A DNA stretch of 64,000 nucleotides from CAVSJJ01 sp963728395 (GTDB taxonomy: Bacteria; Actinomycetota; Actinomycetes; Actinomycetales; Dermatophilaceae). A program made the position numbers and the translations under genes. The stretch is from positions 246,462-310,461 of the forward strand of contig CAVSJJ010000006.1 in NCBI GenBank assembly GCA_963728395.1, written 5' to 3'. Shown here in pieces: positions 32,033-39,796 of the stretch (position 1 is its first letter; each line of letters opens with the position of its first letter). The notes below the pieces were generated by a model. It searched no databases and was not told where the DNA came from. It worked only from the letters and a program-made list of their open reading frames with translations.

Positions 32033-32781
32033 GGTCGGGCCCCGCGGTCCGGGTCGGCCTGGTCGAGGAGGAACTTGTAGCCGACTCCCCGGACGGTGCC
32101 GATGATCCGTGGGGCGGCCGCGTCGTCGCCGAGGGCCCTGCGCATGCTGCGGATGTGGACATCGACGACGCGCTCGTCGCCGTAGAAGTCGTAGCCCCAG
32201 ACCTTCTCGAGCAGCTGCTGTCGGGAGAAGACCCGGCCCGGGGCCTCGGCGAGCGCGACGAGCAGGTCGAACTCGAGCGCGGAGAGGACGATCGGCCCGG
32301 CGTCCGTGGCGATCTCGCGGCGACGCTCGTCGATCGTCAGACCGGTGAACCGGAGGACACCGTCGTCCGCCGGGGCGGGCTCACCCTCGGCCGCCGCGAC
32401 CGGCGGCTGGGCCCGGCGCAGCACGGTCTTGACCCGGGCGACGACCTCGCGCGGGCTGAACGGCTTGGTGATGTAGTCGTCGGCTCCGACGCTCAGACCG
32501 ACGAGGGTGTCGACCTCCTCGGCTCGGGCGGTGACGAGGATGACCGACAGCCCGGGCGCCGGGCCGGAGCGGATGCTGCGGAGCACCTCGATCCCGTCCA
32601 GGTCGGGCAGACCGACATCGAGGAGGACGATGTCGGGCCGGACCTCGGCCGAGGAGACCTGGCGCAGCGCCTCGGCGCCGAGGGCGGCCTCGGCGACGGT
32701 GAACCCGTCCGCCTCGAGATAGGCCCGCAGGACGGTCCTGATCTGGGGTTCGTCGTCGACGACGAGCACGCGCCGCGCCAC
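32029..32781 (-). CDS. OmpR-family response regulator
   Basis: 250 aa. Receiver domain with VLVVDDEP (acidic pair at 9-10), phosphoacceptor Asp55 in IVLLDVGLPD and DDYITKPFSP (Lys near 107). C-terminal winged helix with LSALEFDLLVALAEAPGRVF and DVHIRSMRRAL ... GVGYKF. GTG 32781 has GGAGGA 6-7 nt upstream, favoured over the longer frame that adds an Arg/Pro-rich N-terminus. It is cognate to the Met-rich kinase. The direct repeats at 30051-30087 are candidate targets. Confidence 0.92.
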   Translation of the reverse strand: MARRVLVVDDEPQIRTVLRAYLEADGFTVAEAALGAEALRQVSSAEVRPDIVLLDVGLPDLDGIEVLRSIRSGPAPGLSVILVTARAEEVDTLVGLSVGADDYITKPFSPREVVARVKTVLRRAQPPVAAAEGEPAPADDGVLRFTGLTIDERRREIATDAGPIVLSALEFDLLVALAEAPGRVFSRQQLLEKVWGYDFYGDERVVDVHIRSMRRALGDDAAAPRIIGTVRGVGYKFLLDQADPDRGARP

Positions 32782-32951
32782 GTCATCCTCCTCCGCTCCG
32801 GGGTGGTGCCGCCCCAGCCTATTGACCCGCTCCCACCCGTGCGGCCGCGCCCGCCGCGAACCGCTGAGACGCGGCATACCCGAGGCGGCCCGGCGGGCCT
32901 AGGCTGCGGCGTACGGCACCGTCGCCGCCCCCGTCACCGGAAGGACCCGTC

Positions 32952-34316
32952 GTGAGCACGTCCCCCACCCCCGACCCCGAGACCGGCGCCCGCGTCGCCG
33001 CCGCCGATCGCGCCCACGTCTTCCACTCCTGGTCGGCGCAGGCGCTCATCGACCCGCTGCCGATCGCCGGCGCGGAGGGGTCCTTCTTCTGGGACTACGA
33101 CGGCAACCGCTACCTCGACTTCTCGAGCCAGCTCGTCAACGTCAACATCGGCTACCAGCACCCCAAGCTCGTCGCCGCGATCCAGGAGGCGGCGGGGCGG
33201 ATGACGACCCTCGCGCCGACGTTCGCCGACGAGTCCCGCTCGGAGGCGGCCCGGCTCATCGCCGAGCTCGCACCGCCACGGCTCAACAAGGTCTTCTTCA
33301 CCAACGGCGGCGCCGAGGCCACCGAGAACGCCATGCGGATGGCCCGGCTGCACACCGGACGGCACAAGGTGCTCACGGCCTACCGGAGCTACCACGGGGC
33401 GACGAACGGCTCGATCACCGCGACGGGCGACCCGCGCCGGTGGGCCTCCGAGCCGGGGATGCCGGGCATCGTCCACATCTGGGGCCCCTACCCGTACCGC
33501 TCGGCCTTCCACTCGACCTCGGTCGAGGAGGAGCGGGACCGGGCGCTGCAGCATCTGCGCGAGACGATCATGGTCGAGGGCCCGGGCACGGTCGCGGCGA
33601 TCATGCTCGAGACGGTCGTCGGCACGAACGGCGTGCTCGTCCCGCCGGACGGCTACCTCGCCGGGGTGCGCGAGCTGTGCGACGAGTACGGCATCGTGTT
33701 CATCGCCGACGAGGTCATGGCGGGCTTCGGCCGGTGCGGCGAGTGGTTCGCCGTCGACCGCTGGGGCGTCGAGCCGGACCTCATCACCTTCGCCAAGGGC
33801 GTCAACTCCGGCTACATCCCGCTCGGCGGGGTCCTCATCAGCGACGAGATCGCCGCGAGCTTCGAGAAGCGGGCGTTCCCGGGGGGGCTGACCTACTCCG
33901 GCCACCCGCTCGCCTGTGCGTCAGCGGTCGCGTCGATCGGGATCTTCCGCGAAGAGGGCATCCTCGAGAACGTCCGGTCGGTGTCGGAGTCGGTCATCGC
34001 GCCCCGGCTGGCCGAGATCGAGGCGAAGCATCCCAGCGTCGGGGAGGTCCGGGGGCTCGGGTACTTCTGGGCCGTCGAGCTCGTCCGGGACAAGGAGACC
34101 CGCGAGCCGCTCGTGCCGTTCAACGCCTCGGGTGAGGCGGCGGCGCCGATGGGCCGGTTCGCGGGGGCGTGCAAGGCCGAGGGTCTCTGGCCGTTCACCC
34201 ACTTCAACCGGACGCACGTCGTGCCGCCGTGCACGACGAGCGCCGAGGAGGTGGCCCAGGGCCTCGACATCCTCGACAAGGCGCTCGACGTCGCCGACGA
34301 GTTCACGACCGGCTGA
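32952..34316 (+). CDS. Class III pyridoxal-phosphate aminotransferase
   Basis: 454 aa. GAEATENAMRMAR (about 120-132), YHGATNGS (148-155), IFADEV-like motif FIADEVMAGFGR with Asp253, and TFAKGVNSGYIPLGG with PLP Lys282. The F-A-K-G-V-N-S-G-Y-I-P-L-G-G text resembles taurine-pyruvate and omega-amino acid:pyruvate transaminases. A taurine link would suit a sulfur-focused region but is not proven. GTG 32952 follows GGAAGGACC by about 7 nt. TAGGCT at 32900-32905 is a candidate -10. It is transcribed alone, divergent from the response regulator. Confidence 0.88.
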   Translation: MSTSPTPDPETGARVAAADRAHVFHSWSAQALIDPLPIAGAEGSFFWDYDGNRYLDFSSQLVNVNIGYQHPKLVAAIQEAAGRMTTLAPTFADESRSEAARLIAELAPPRLNKVFFTNGGAEATENAMRMARLHTGRHKVLTAYRSYHGATNGSITATGDPRRWASEPGMPGIVHIWGPYPYRSAFHSTSVEEERDRALQHLRETIMVEGPGTVAAIMLETVVGTNGVLVPPDGYLAGVRELCDEYGIVFIADEVMAGFGRCGEWFAVDRWGVEPDLITFAKGVNSGYIPLGGVLISDEIAASFEKRAFPGGLTYSGHPLACASAVASIGIFREEGILENVRSVSESVIAPRLAEIEAKHPSVGEVRGLGYFWAVELVRDKETREPLVPFNASGEAAAPMGRFAGACKAEGLWPFTHFNRTHVVPPCTTSAEEVAQGLDILDKALDVADEFTTG

Positions 34317-34357
34317 TGACCCCTCGTCGCGCCCCTGATCACTGGGAGGAGCGGGGG

Positions 34358-35295
34358 TCAGAGGGTGCGGAGGGCGTCGACGACGCGGGCCTGCCACTCC
34401 AGTGCGGGGCCGAACCGGGCGGTCGGCATCGGTGACCTGTACGTATGCCGCTGCCCTCGCACCAGCGTGACCGGCACCCCGGCGTCGGCGAGCCGTGCAG
34501 CGAAGGCCTCGCCGCCATCGCGCAGGGCGTCGTACTCCGCGGTGAGCACGAGCGTCGGGGGCAGGCCGGCCAGGTCGGGCACCTCGAGGGGTGAGGCGTA
34601 GCCGTCGCTCCCACCCGGGTCGGCAGATAGGCCCGCATGGCAAGCAGGAACCCGTCGGCGTCGTCGCCGAGGGTGAGCGCCAGGTATCGCTCGAAGGAGT
34701 CCCCCACCGGCCACAGCGACACGGCGGGCACCTCGAGCAGCAGCACGCGCACCGTGGCCACCCCGGAGTCCCGCAACCGGCGAGGAGGTCCTCGACGCCG
34801 GCCGGGTACGGGTGCTCGGGCGCGAGCCGGTACTCGACCGAGAGGATCTGGACGCCGGCCAGGGCGGCTCGGGCCCCGAGCAGCCGGTCGTTGACCAGCT
34901 CGCGGACCGTGCCCTGGACGAACCCACCGCCGTGGGCGAAGAGGAGGGTCGGCCACGGACGCTCCTGCGCCGCGGCGGGGTCGATAGCGCGCCACCACCG
35001 GGCATCCCGGCGGGGTGAGCTCGTCGATCGTCACCCCGGCCGGCACCGGGACGGTGAAGTCCCCCGCCAGGGCGTCCGACACCCGCACCCTCCCCGCCCG
35101 GAAGCCCTCCAGTCCCGACGTGAGGTCCGGCGCGCCGCCGGAGAGCTCGGCGTCCCGCGCCCGCCAGCCGACGATCTCGGGATCCAGCGACGGTTCGGCC
35201 GCCGGCGACGGTTCGGCCGCCGGCGACGGTTCGGCCGCCGGCGACGGTTCGGCGGCGGGCGGCATCCGTGCCGGCCCGCACCGGCCCTCGCTCAT
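34358..35295 (-). pseudogene. Decayed alpha/beta-hydrolase (abhydrolase_3/HSL-like)
   Basis: Reading from ATG 35295, the N-terminus (SLDPEIVGWRARDAELSGGA; GVTIDELTPPG) is in one frame, the oxyanion-hole block (PTLLFAHGGGFVQGTVREL; SVEYRLAPEHPYPAGVEDLL) in a second, the part VATVRVLLLEVPAVSLWPVG ... DGFLLAMRAYLP back in the first, and the C-terminus (LPPTLVLTAEYDALRDGGEA) in a third. At least three frameshifts are needed, and the expected G-D-S-A-G-G nucleophile segment between DLL and RDSGVATVR is missing. It therefore cannot make a working esterase. The 5' end also carries four 18-bp tandem repeats. Confidence 0.85.
35188..35259. repeat. 18-bp tandem repeat, four copies
   Basis: The unit CGACGGTTCGGCCGCCGG is repeated at 35188, 35206, 35224 and 35242 (last copy slightly changed). 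On the minus strand it encodes A-A-E-P-S-P repeats near the N-terminus of the decayed hydrolase, consistent with slippage. Confidence 0.9.
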
Positions 35296-35318
35296 CGCCG
35301 ACTCACCACCGGAGACCC

Positions 35319-36788
35319 TCAGAGGAGGTAGACAAACCCCGGACCCTCGTCCCGATAGGGGATGCCGAGCCCGTCGAGCGTCGCCCGCCAGGACCCGGTC
35401 ACCGCGGGGTCCGAACCCTCGAACCCGTGGTCGGCGGTGAGGAGGATCGCGACGTCGTCGAGGACGCCCATGAACTCGAGGTGGTCGAGGAAGACGCCGA
35501 GCCGGGCGTCGCTCTGCCGCATCGCGTCTCGGCTCATCGGCGTGCGGGGACCCGCGCCGTGCAGGCCCGCGTCGGTGACGACGTTGGCCCACCAGGTCAG
35601 GCGCGGGGCGGCCCCCGGGTCGGCCCACAGCTGGAGGACCTGCTCGAGCCCGGCGTCGTCGACCTGGACGCTCCAGGCGTACGAGGGGTCCTCGAGGAAG
35701 GCGAGGTTGCCGACGTAGGGCGAGGCGTGCGGGTCGGGCAGTCGGCTGTTCATCGTCGACGCGGTGTCACCCCCGGCTGCGCGCAGGATCCCCATCGTCG
35801 AGTAGTCGGCACCCCGGTCGACGGCCTCGTCGATGCTGGCCGTCCGGGCGGACCCGGTCGGCGCGACGTGGTCGCCCACCATCTCGAAGACGGTGCGCAC
35901 CCCGGGCCGGAGCCACTCGGCACTGCGGTGCCAGGTCTCGGCGTCGTTCGGGACGACCCGCGCGCCCGTCGCCCGGTCGTAGTAGACGTTGCCGAGGACG
36001 CCGTGCCGCCCGGGCCCGACCCCGGTGAGGATGGAGGTGTGGTTCGTCAGGGTGACGCTGGGGAACTCCGCCACCGCTCCGCCACGCAGGGCCAGCCCGC
36101 GCTCGAGCAGCCGGGAGAGATGGGGGAGCTTGCCGTTCTGGGCCAGACACAGCACCTCGCCGCAGTGCGCGCCGTCCCAGAGGATGCCGATGACGTGCGT
36201 CGGTGGGCGCCGGGGGTCGAGGTATGCCGTGAGCGCCCGCCCGTCCAGCGGCTCGCCGCGTCCGTCGACGAGGTCCGCGGCGGGCACCCCGGCCAGGGTG
36301 GCCAGGGTCGGACCGACGTCGACGAGCCGGGCATGGTCGTCGACGAGCCCGCGCCGCCAGACGCCCGCGCCGGCCAGGATGAGCGGCGCCCGGGACTGGA
36401 TCACGTCGAGCGAGCCGTGCTCCCCGACGTGCCCGCCCTCGTCGGGGTAGAAGTGCCGCGGGGTGTGGACGATCGCGACATCCGGGCTGCGGTCGGCATC
36501 GGCGAAGAAGGACAGGATCCGGCGGGCGGCGTACGGGTAGGCGTTCTCGGTCGAGACCGGCGGCGAGGGGGCGGTGCGCTCGAGTTCGTAGGGGAGGAAC
36601 GCCATCGGGTCCTCGCTGCCGATCGGGTCGGCGCCGGCGAGGACGGTGCGCGTCCCGTCGAGGGACAGCGCGACCCGGCCGAGGTGGTTCGCCGCGTGCG
36701 GGACGCCGTCCTGCACCCACAGGACGAGGTCGACGACGGGCGCCAGCGCCGGGGCACACAGGGCGTCGATCACGACATCGCGGCTCAT
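35319..36788 (-). CDS. Alkaline-phosphatase-superfamily phosphodiesterase, apparently permuted
   Basis: 489 aa. From about residue 198 the order is that of nucleotide pyrophosphatases: ILWDGAHCG (Asp205), FPSVTLTNHTSILTGVGPG (nucleophile probably Thr246), VVTDAGLHGAGP, and LLTADHGFEGSD about 40 residues before the end. The last metal histidine that normally follows is absent at the C-terminus. Instead the N-terminal half carries FYPDEGGHVGEHGSLDVIQS (about 113-132) and APLILAGAGVW, which look like the usual C-terminal part of the fold. A circular permutation is inferred. ATG 36788 is chosen because TACAGT ends 7 nt upstream (leaderless). No signal peptide. Confidence 0.8.
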   Translation of the reverse strand: MSRDVVIDALCAPALAPVVDLVLWVQDGVPHAANHLGRVALSLDGTRTVLAGADPIGSEDPMAFLPYELERTAPSPPVSTENAYPYAARRILSFFADADRSPDVAIVHTPRHFYPDEGGHVGEHGSLDVIQSRAPLILAGAGVWRRGLVDDHARLVDVGPTLATLAGVPAADLVDGRGEPLDGRALTAYLDPRRPPTHVIGILWDGAHCGEVLCLAQNGKLPHLSRLLERGLALRGGAVAEFPSVTLTNHTSILTGVGPGRHGVLGNVYYDRATGARVVPNDAETWHRSAEWLRPGVRTVFEMVGDHVAPTGSARTASIDEAVDRGADYSTMGILRAAGGDTASTMNSRLPDPHASPYVGNLAFLEDPSYAWSVQVDDAGLEQVLQLWADPGAAPRLTWWANVVTDAGLHGAGPRTPMSRDAMRQSDARLGVFLDHLEFMGVLDDVAILLTADHGFEGSDPAVTGSWRATLDGLGIPYRDEGPGFVYLL

Positions 36789-36842
36789 GGCGGTCACTGT
36801 AGGCGGCCCGGCAGCCGCCGGACCCCGACACGACTTGAACTT

Positions 36843-36858
36843 ATACCCCTAGGGGTAT
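36843..36858. promoter_or_regulatory. CstR-type operator 8 over a promoter
   Basis: ATACCCCTAGGGGTAT, a perfect palindrome, lies between TTGAAC (36835-36840) and TACATT (36858-36863), a -35/-10 pair with 17-bp spacing. It precedes the 56-aa Cys-rich gene at 36945 and sits 55 bp from the phosphodiesterase start on the other strand. Confidence 0.82.
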
Positions 36859-36944
36859 ACATTCGCGGTGGTGCCGCAGCCGTGGCGCCACCCGTCAAGA
36901 AGTCCTGCGTCACCTCCGACGATTTCCCACCCCCAGGAGTCGCC

Positions 36945-37115
36945 ATGTGCAGCCCCGCTCTGTGTCCCTCGTGCAACAAGATCACCTGGCGTGGCTGCGG
37001 CATGCACGTCGACTCCGTCATGGCGAACGTCCCGCCGGAGAACCGCTGCGAGTGCTCGGCAGCGCCGGTCCAGCCGGCCGCCTGGTTCCCTCGCCGTCCC
37101 GGCGACTTCCGGTAA
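36945..37115 (+). CDS. Small Cys-rich protein, paralogue 2 (GCG-HVD family)
   Basis: 56 aa: MCSPALCPSCNKITWRGCGM, then HVDSVMANVPPENRCECS and a Pro/Arg tail. It shares with the 24514-24675 protein the pattern M-C-x4-C-x2-C-x-K-x-T-W-x-G-C-G-x-H-V-D-x-V-x3-V-P-x3-R-C. AGGAG is 5-6 nt before ATG 36945, and a CstR-type operator overlaps its promoter. It lies 8 kb from the main sulfur cluster, so its membership of the regulon rests on the operator and the paralogy. A compact metal or persulfide-carrier site is possible; function is unknown. Confidence 0.78.
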   Translation: MCSPALCPSCNKITWRGCGMHVDSVMANVPPENRCECSAAPVQPAAWFPRRPGDFR

Positions 37116-37156
37116 GGAGCCCGCGCACCGCGCACCGCACCCCTGCCGCCTGAGCC

Positions 37157-37201
37157 GAGTCCGCGGCATACCCCGAGGTGGTCTGGGTATGCCGCGGACT
37201 C
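37157..37201. terminator. 17-bp perfect hairpin before ctaD
   Basis: Arms 37157-37173 (GAGTCCGCGGCATACCC) and 37185-37201 are perfect reverse complements around an 11-nt loop, 42 bp after the small Cys-rich gene. There is no T-tract. The arms include GGCATACC/GGGTATGCC, the heptamer enriched across the window. Confidence 0.65.
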
Positions 37202-37306
37202 CTCGCTTCCGGGCTCCGGACGCGGCTCTCACGATCGCGTGCATCGAGCCTCGGTCCCTGGGTATGACCCGATCGGACCCGGTGGCGACGCAACGGCGGT
37301 GACGGC

Positions 37307-39055
37307 ATGGCAACGACCCTTACTCCATCCCCTCAACTGCGGACGGGGGAGGCCCAGCCGATCCGTGGCGCCTCACGCCGGAGCATCGTCAGGCTGGTCA
37401 CCGACCTGCTGACGACGACGGACCACAAGAAGATCGGCAACCTCTACCTCGTCACGACCTTCGGTTTCTTCCTCCTCGGCGGCCTGCTCGCCATGCTCAT
37501 CCGGGCCGAGCTGTGGCTGCCGGGCCTGCAGATCGTCGACACCCCGGAGAGCTACAACCAGCTGTTCACCATGCACGGCACGATCATGCTGCTGCTCTTC
37601 GCGACCCCGCTCTTCGCCGGGTTCGCCAACGCCGTCGTCCCGCTGCAGATCGGTGCCCCGGACGTCTCCTTCCCCCGACTCAACGCCCTCGCGTACTGGC
37701 TCTACCTCTTCGGCGGGCTCATCGTCGTCAGCGGCTTCCTCCTCCCCGACGGCCCGGCCTCCTTCGGCTGGACCGCCTACGCGCCCCTGTCGACGATCGA
37801 CACTCCCGGGCTGGGCGGGAACCTCTGGTGCGTGGGCCTGATCGTCAGCGGGTTCGGGACGATCCTCGGGGCAGTCAACCTGCTGACGACGGTGCTGACC
37901 ATGCGGGCGCCGGGGATGACGATGTGGCGGATGCCGCTGTTCACCTGGACGGTGGTCATCACCACGATCCTCGTGTTCGTGGCGTTCCCGCCGCTGGCGG
38001 CCCTGCTGTTCGGGATGCTCGCCGAGCGCCGCTACGGCGCGCACCTGTTCACGCCCGAGGCCGGGGGCGACGCGGTCCTCTACCAGCACATCTTCTGGTT
38101 CTTCGGGCATCCCGAGGTCTACATCATCGCGCTGCCCTTCTTCGGGATCATCAGCGAGATCATTCCCGTCTTCGCCCGCAAGCCGCTCTTCGGCTACCGG
38201 ACGATGGTCTACTCGACGATCGCCATCGCCGCCCTGTCCGTCGCGGTGTGGGCCCACCACATGTACGTCACCGGGCAGGTCCTGCTGCCCTTCTTCTCGA
38301 TCACCACGATGGCCATCGCCATTCCGACGGGCATCAAGTTCTTCAACTGGATCGGGACGATGTGGCGCGGCAGCATCGTCATGGCCACGCCGATGCTGTG
38401 GTCGATCGGCTTCCTCGTGACCTTCCTCTTCGGCGGCCTGACCGGCGTCATCCTCGCCAGCCCGGCGCTGGACTTCCACGTCAGCGACACCTACTTCGTC
38501 GTCGCCCACTTCCACTACACCGTGTTCGGGACGGTCGTCTTCTCGATGTTCGCCGGCTTCTACTTCTGGTGGCCCAAGCTGACCGGCCGGATGCTCGACG
38601 AGACGCTCGGCAAGATCCACTTCTGGATGCTGTTCATCGGCTTCCAGGTCACCTTCTTCGTCCAGCACCTCCTCGGCATCTGGGGCATGCCGCGGCGCTA
38701 CGCCGACTACCTGCCCTCGGACGGGCTCACCGGCCTGAACCAGCTCTCCAGTGCCGGTGCGTTCCTCCTCGGGGCCTCGACCCTGCCCTTCCTCTACAAC
38801 GTCTGGAAGACGTGGCGCTTCGCCCCGCGCGTCGAGACCGACGACCCGTGGGGCTACGGCGGGTCCCTCGAGTGGGCGACGTCCTGTCCCCCGCCCCGGC
38901 ACAACTTCGACTCGATCCCGCGGATCCGCTCCGAGCGACCGGCCTTCGACGTCCATCACCCCGAGGGCGCGCCCCCGAACACCGATCCGCGTGGCCGCGT
39001 GGTCGAGAACATCGGGGCCGGCGACCCCGAACCGGGCCGCCACCGGTCCGACTGA
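37307..39055 (+). CDS. ctaD: Cytochrome c oxidase subunit I (aa3-type)
   Basis: 582 aa with twelve hydrophobic helices. Haem a ligand region FTMHGTIMLLLFATPLFAGF (about 87-106), CuB/Tyr motif WFFGHPEVYIIALPFFGIIS (about 264-283), AVWAHHMYVTG (two His), and haem a3/a ligands VVAHFHYTVFGTVVFSMFAG. The D- and K-channel residues appear intact. Catalyses O2 reduction to water with proton pumping in the membrane. No ctaC, ctaE or ctaF is next to it, so this may be a stand-alone copy whose partners are elsewhere. ATG 37307 lacks a strong SD. Confidence 0.95.
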   Translation: MATTLTPSPQLRTGEAQPIRGASRRSIVRLVTDLLTTTDHKKIGNLYLVTTFGFFLLGGLLAMLIRAELWLPGLQIVDTPESYNQLFTMHGTIMLLLFATPLFAGFANAVVPLQIGAPDVSFPRLNALAYWLYLFGGLIVVSGFLLPDGPASFGWTAYAPLSTIDTPGLGGNLWCVGLIVSGFGTILGAVNLLTTVLTMRAPGMTMWRMPLFTWTVVITTILVFVAFPPLAALLFGMLAERRYGAHLFTPEAGGDAVLYQHIFWFFGHPEVYIIALPFFGIISEIIPVFARKPLFGYRTMVYSTIAIAALSVAVWAHHMYVTGQVLLPFFSITTMAIAIPTGIKFFNWIGTMWRGSIVMATPMLWSIGFLVTFLFGGLTGVILASPALDFHVSDTYFVVAHFHYTVFGTVVFSMFAGFYFWWPKLTGRMLDETLGKIHFWMLFIGFQVTFFVQHLLGIWGMPRRYADYLPSDGLTGLNQLSSAGAFLLGASTLPFLYNVWKTWRFAPRVETDDPWGYGGSLEWATSCPPPRHNFDSIPRIRSERPAFDVHHPEGAPPNTDPRGRVVENIGAGDPEPGRHRSD

Positions 39056-39072
39056 GACCCCGCCCGGCCCGC

Positions 39073-39615
39073 TCAGACCGGGTGGTACGACGACGGCGAG
39101 GCCGAGCGGCCGCCGGATCCCGGGTCGGGCATCGTCACGCCGCACGCCGTGGCCGCGGCGGACAGCCGGGTGATCAGGTCCCGACGCTCGGCCGCGCCGA
39201 GCCGGCCGAGCGGACGGCTCAGACCGGTGCCCTGGAGGCAGCCGATCTGCTCGGGCGTGAGGCCGTTCCAGAACGCAGCGACCGGCCCGAGCGACGGCGG
39301 CTCGATGGAGCACTTCTCGGCCGCGGCGGTGACCTCGGCCCGGACGGCGCGCCGCTGCTCGATGCCCAGCGGACCCACCGGCCGGGTCAGCCCCGCCTCC
39401 TCGAGGCAGCCGCGCTGCTCGTCGGTGAGGTTCTTCCGCCAGAAGCGCATCCCCCTCGCGCCCCCGGCCGGCGTGACGTCGGCGCTCGTCGTCGGGGCGA
39501 CGGCGCTGGCGATCGGGGCGGCGCCGGCCGACGCGGCGGTCGAGACGGCCGCGGCCCCGCCGGCGACGACGGCGCCGGCCACGGTGGTGGCGATGACGGA
39601 ACGCGGGATGCGCAT
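39073..39615 (-). CDS. Exported protein with duplicated helical motif
   Basis: 180 aa. Signal sequence of about 32 residues (VAGGAAAVSTAASAGA), then two copies of the same motif: NLTDEQRGCLEEAGLTRPVG ... KCSI (about 61-103) and GLTPEQIGCLQGTGLSRPLG ... ACGV (about 117-160). Each copy has two cysteines, LT-x-E-Q-x-x-C-L and a second Cys about 35 residues on, probably forming a disulfide. No enzyme family is recognised. AAGGA is 8 nt before ATG 39615. It is divergent from the response-regulator gene at 39797, a likely regulator. Confidence 0.75.
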   Translation of the reverse strand: MRIPRSVIATTVAGAVVAGGAAAVSTAASAGAAPIASAVAPTTSADVTPAGGARGMRFWRKNLTDEQRGCLEEAGLTRPVGPLGIEQRRAVRAEVTAAAEKCSIEPPSLGPVAAFWNGLTPEQIGCLQGTGLSRPLGRLGAAERRDLITRLSAAATACGVTMPDPGSGGRSASPSSYHPV

Positions 39616-39733
39616 GGTGGGTCCTTCCCTCGGTGACTGCCCGGCCGTCCCGGACGAGCACCAGCCAACCGGGACCGGCTCGCGGGGGGTCGAAGGCTTC
39701 CTCGTGATCACCTCGAGAGCCGGCATCGGGCCG

Positions 39734-39762
39734 CCTCCAGGAAGTCGCGAGGAATCCTCCAG
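39734..39762. promoter_or_regulatory. CCTCCAG direct repeat in divergent promoter
   Basis: CCTCCAG at 39734-39740 and again at 39756-39762, 22 bp apart, in the gap between the exported duplicated-motif protein and an OmpR-type regulator gene. The spacing suits OmpR-family dimers, but the repeat is short. Confidence 0.3.
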
Positions 39763-39796
39763 ACAGGACCGACCTCGCTCTGGCAGGTTGGCGGCC

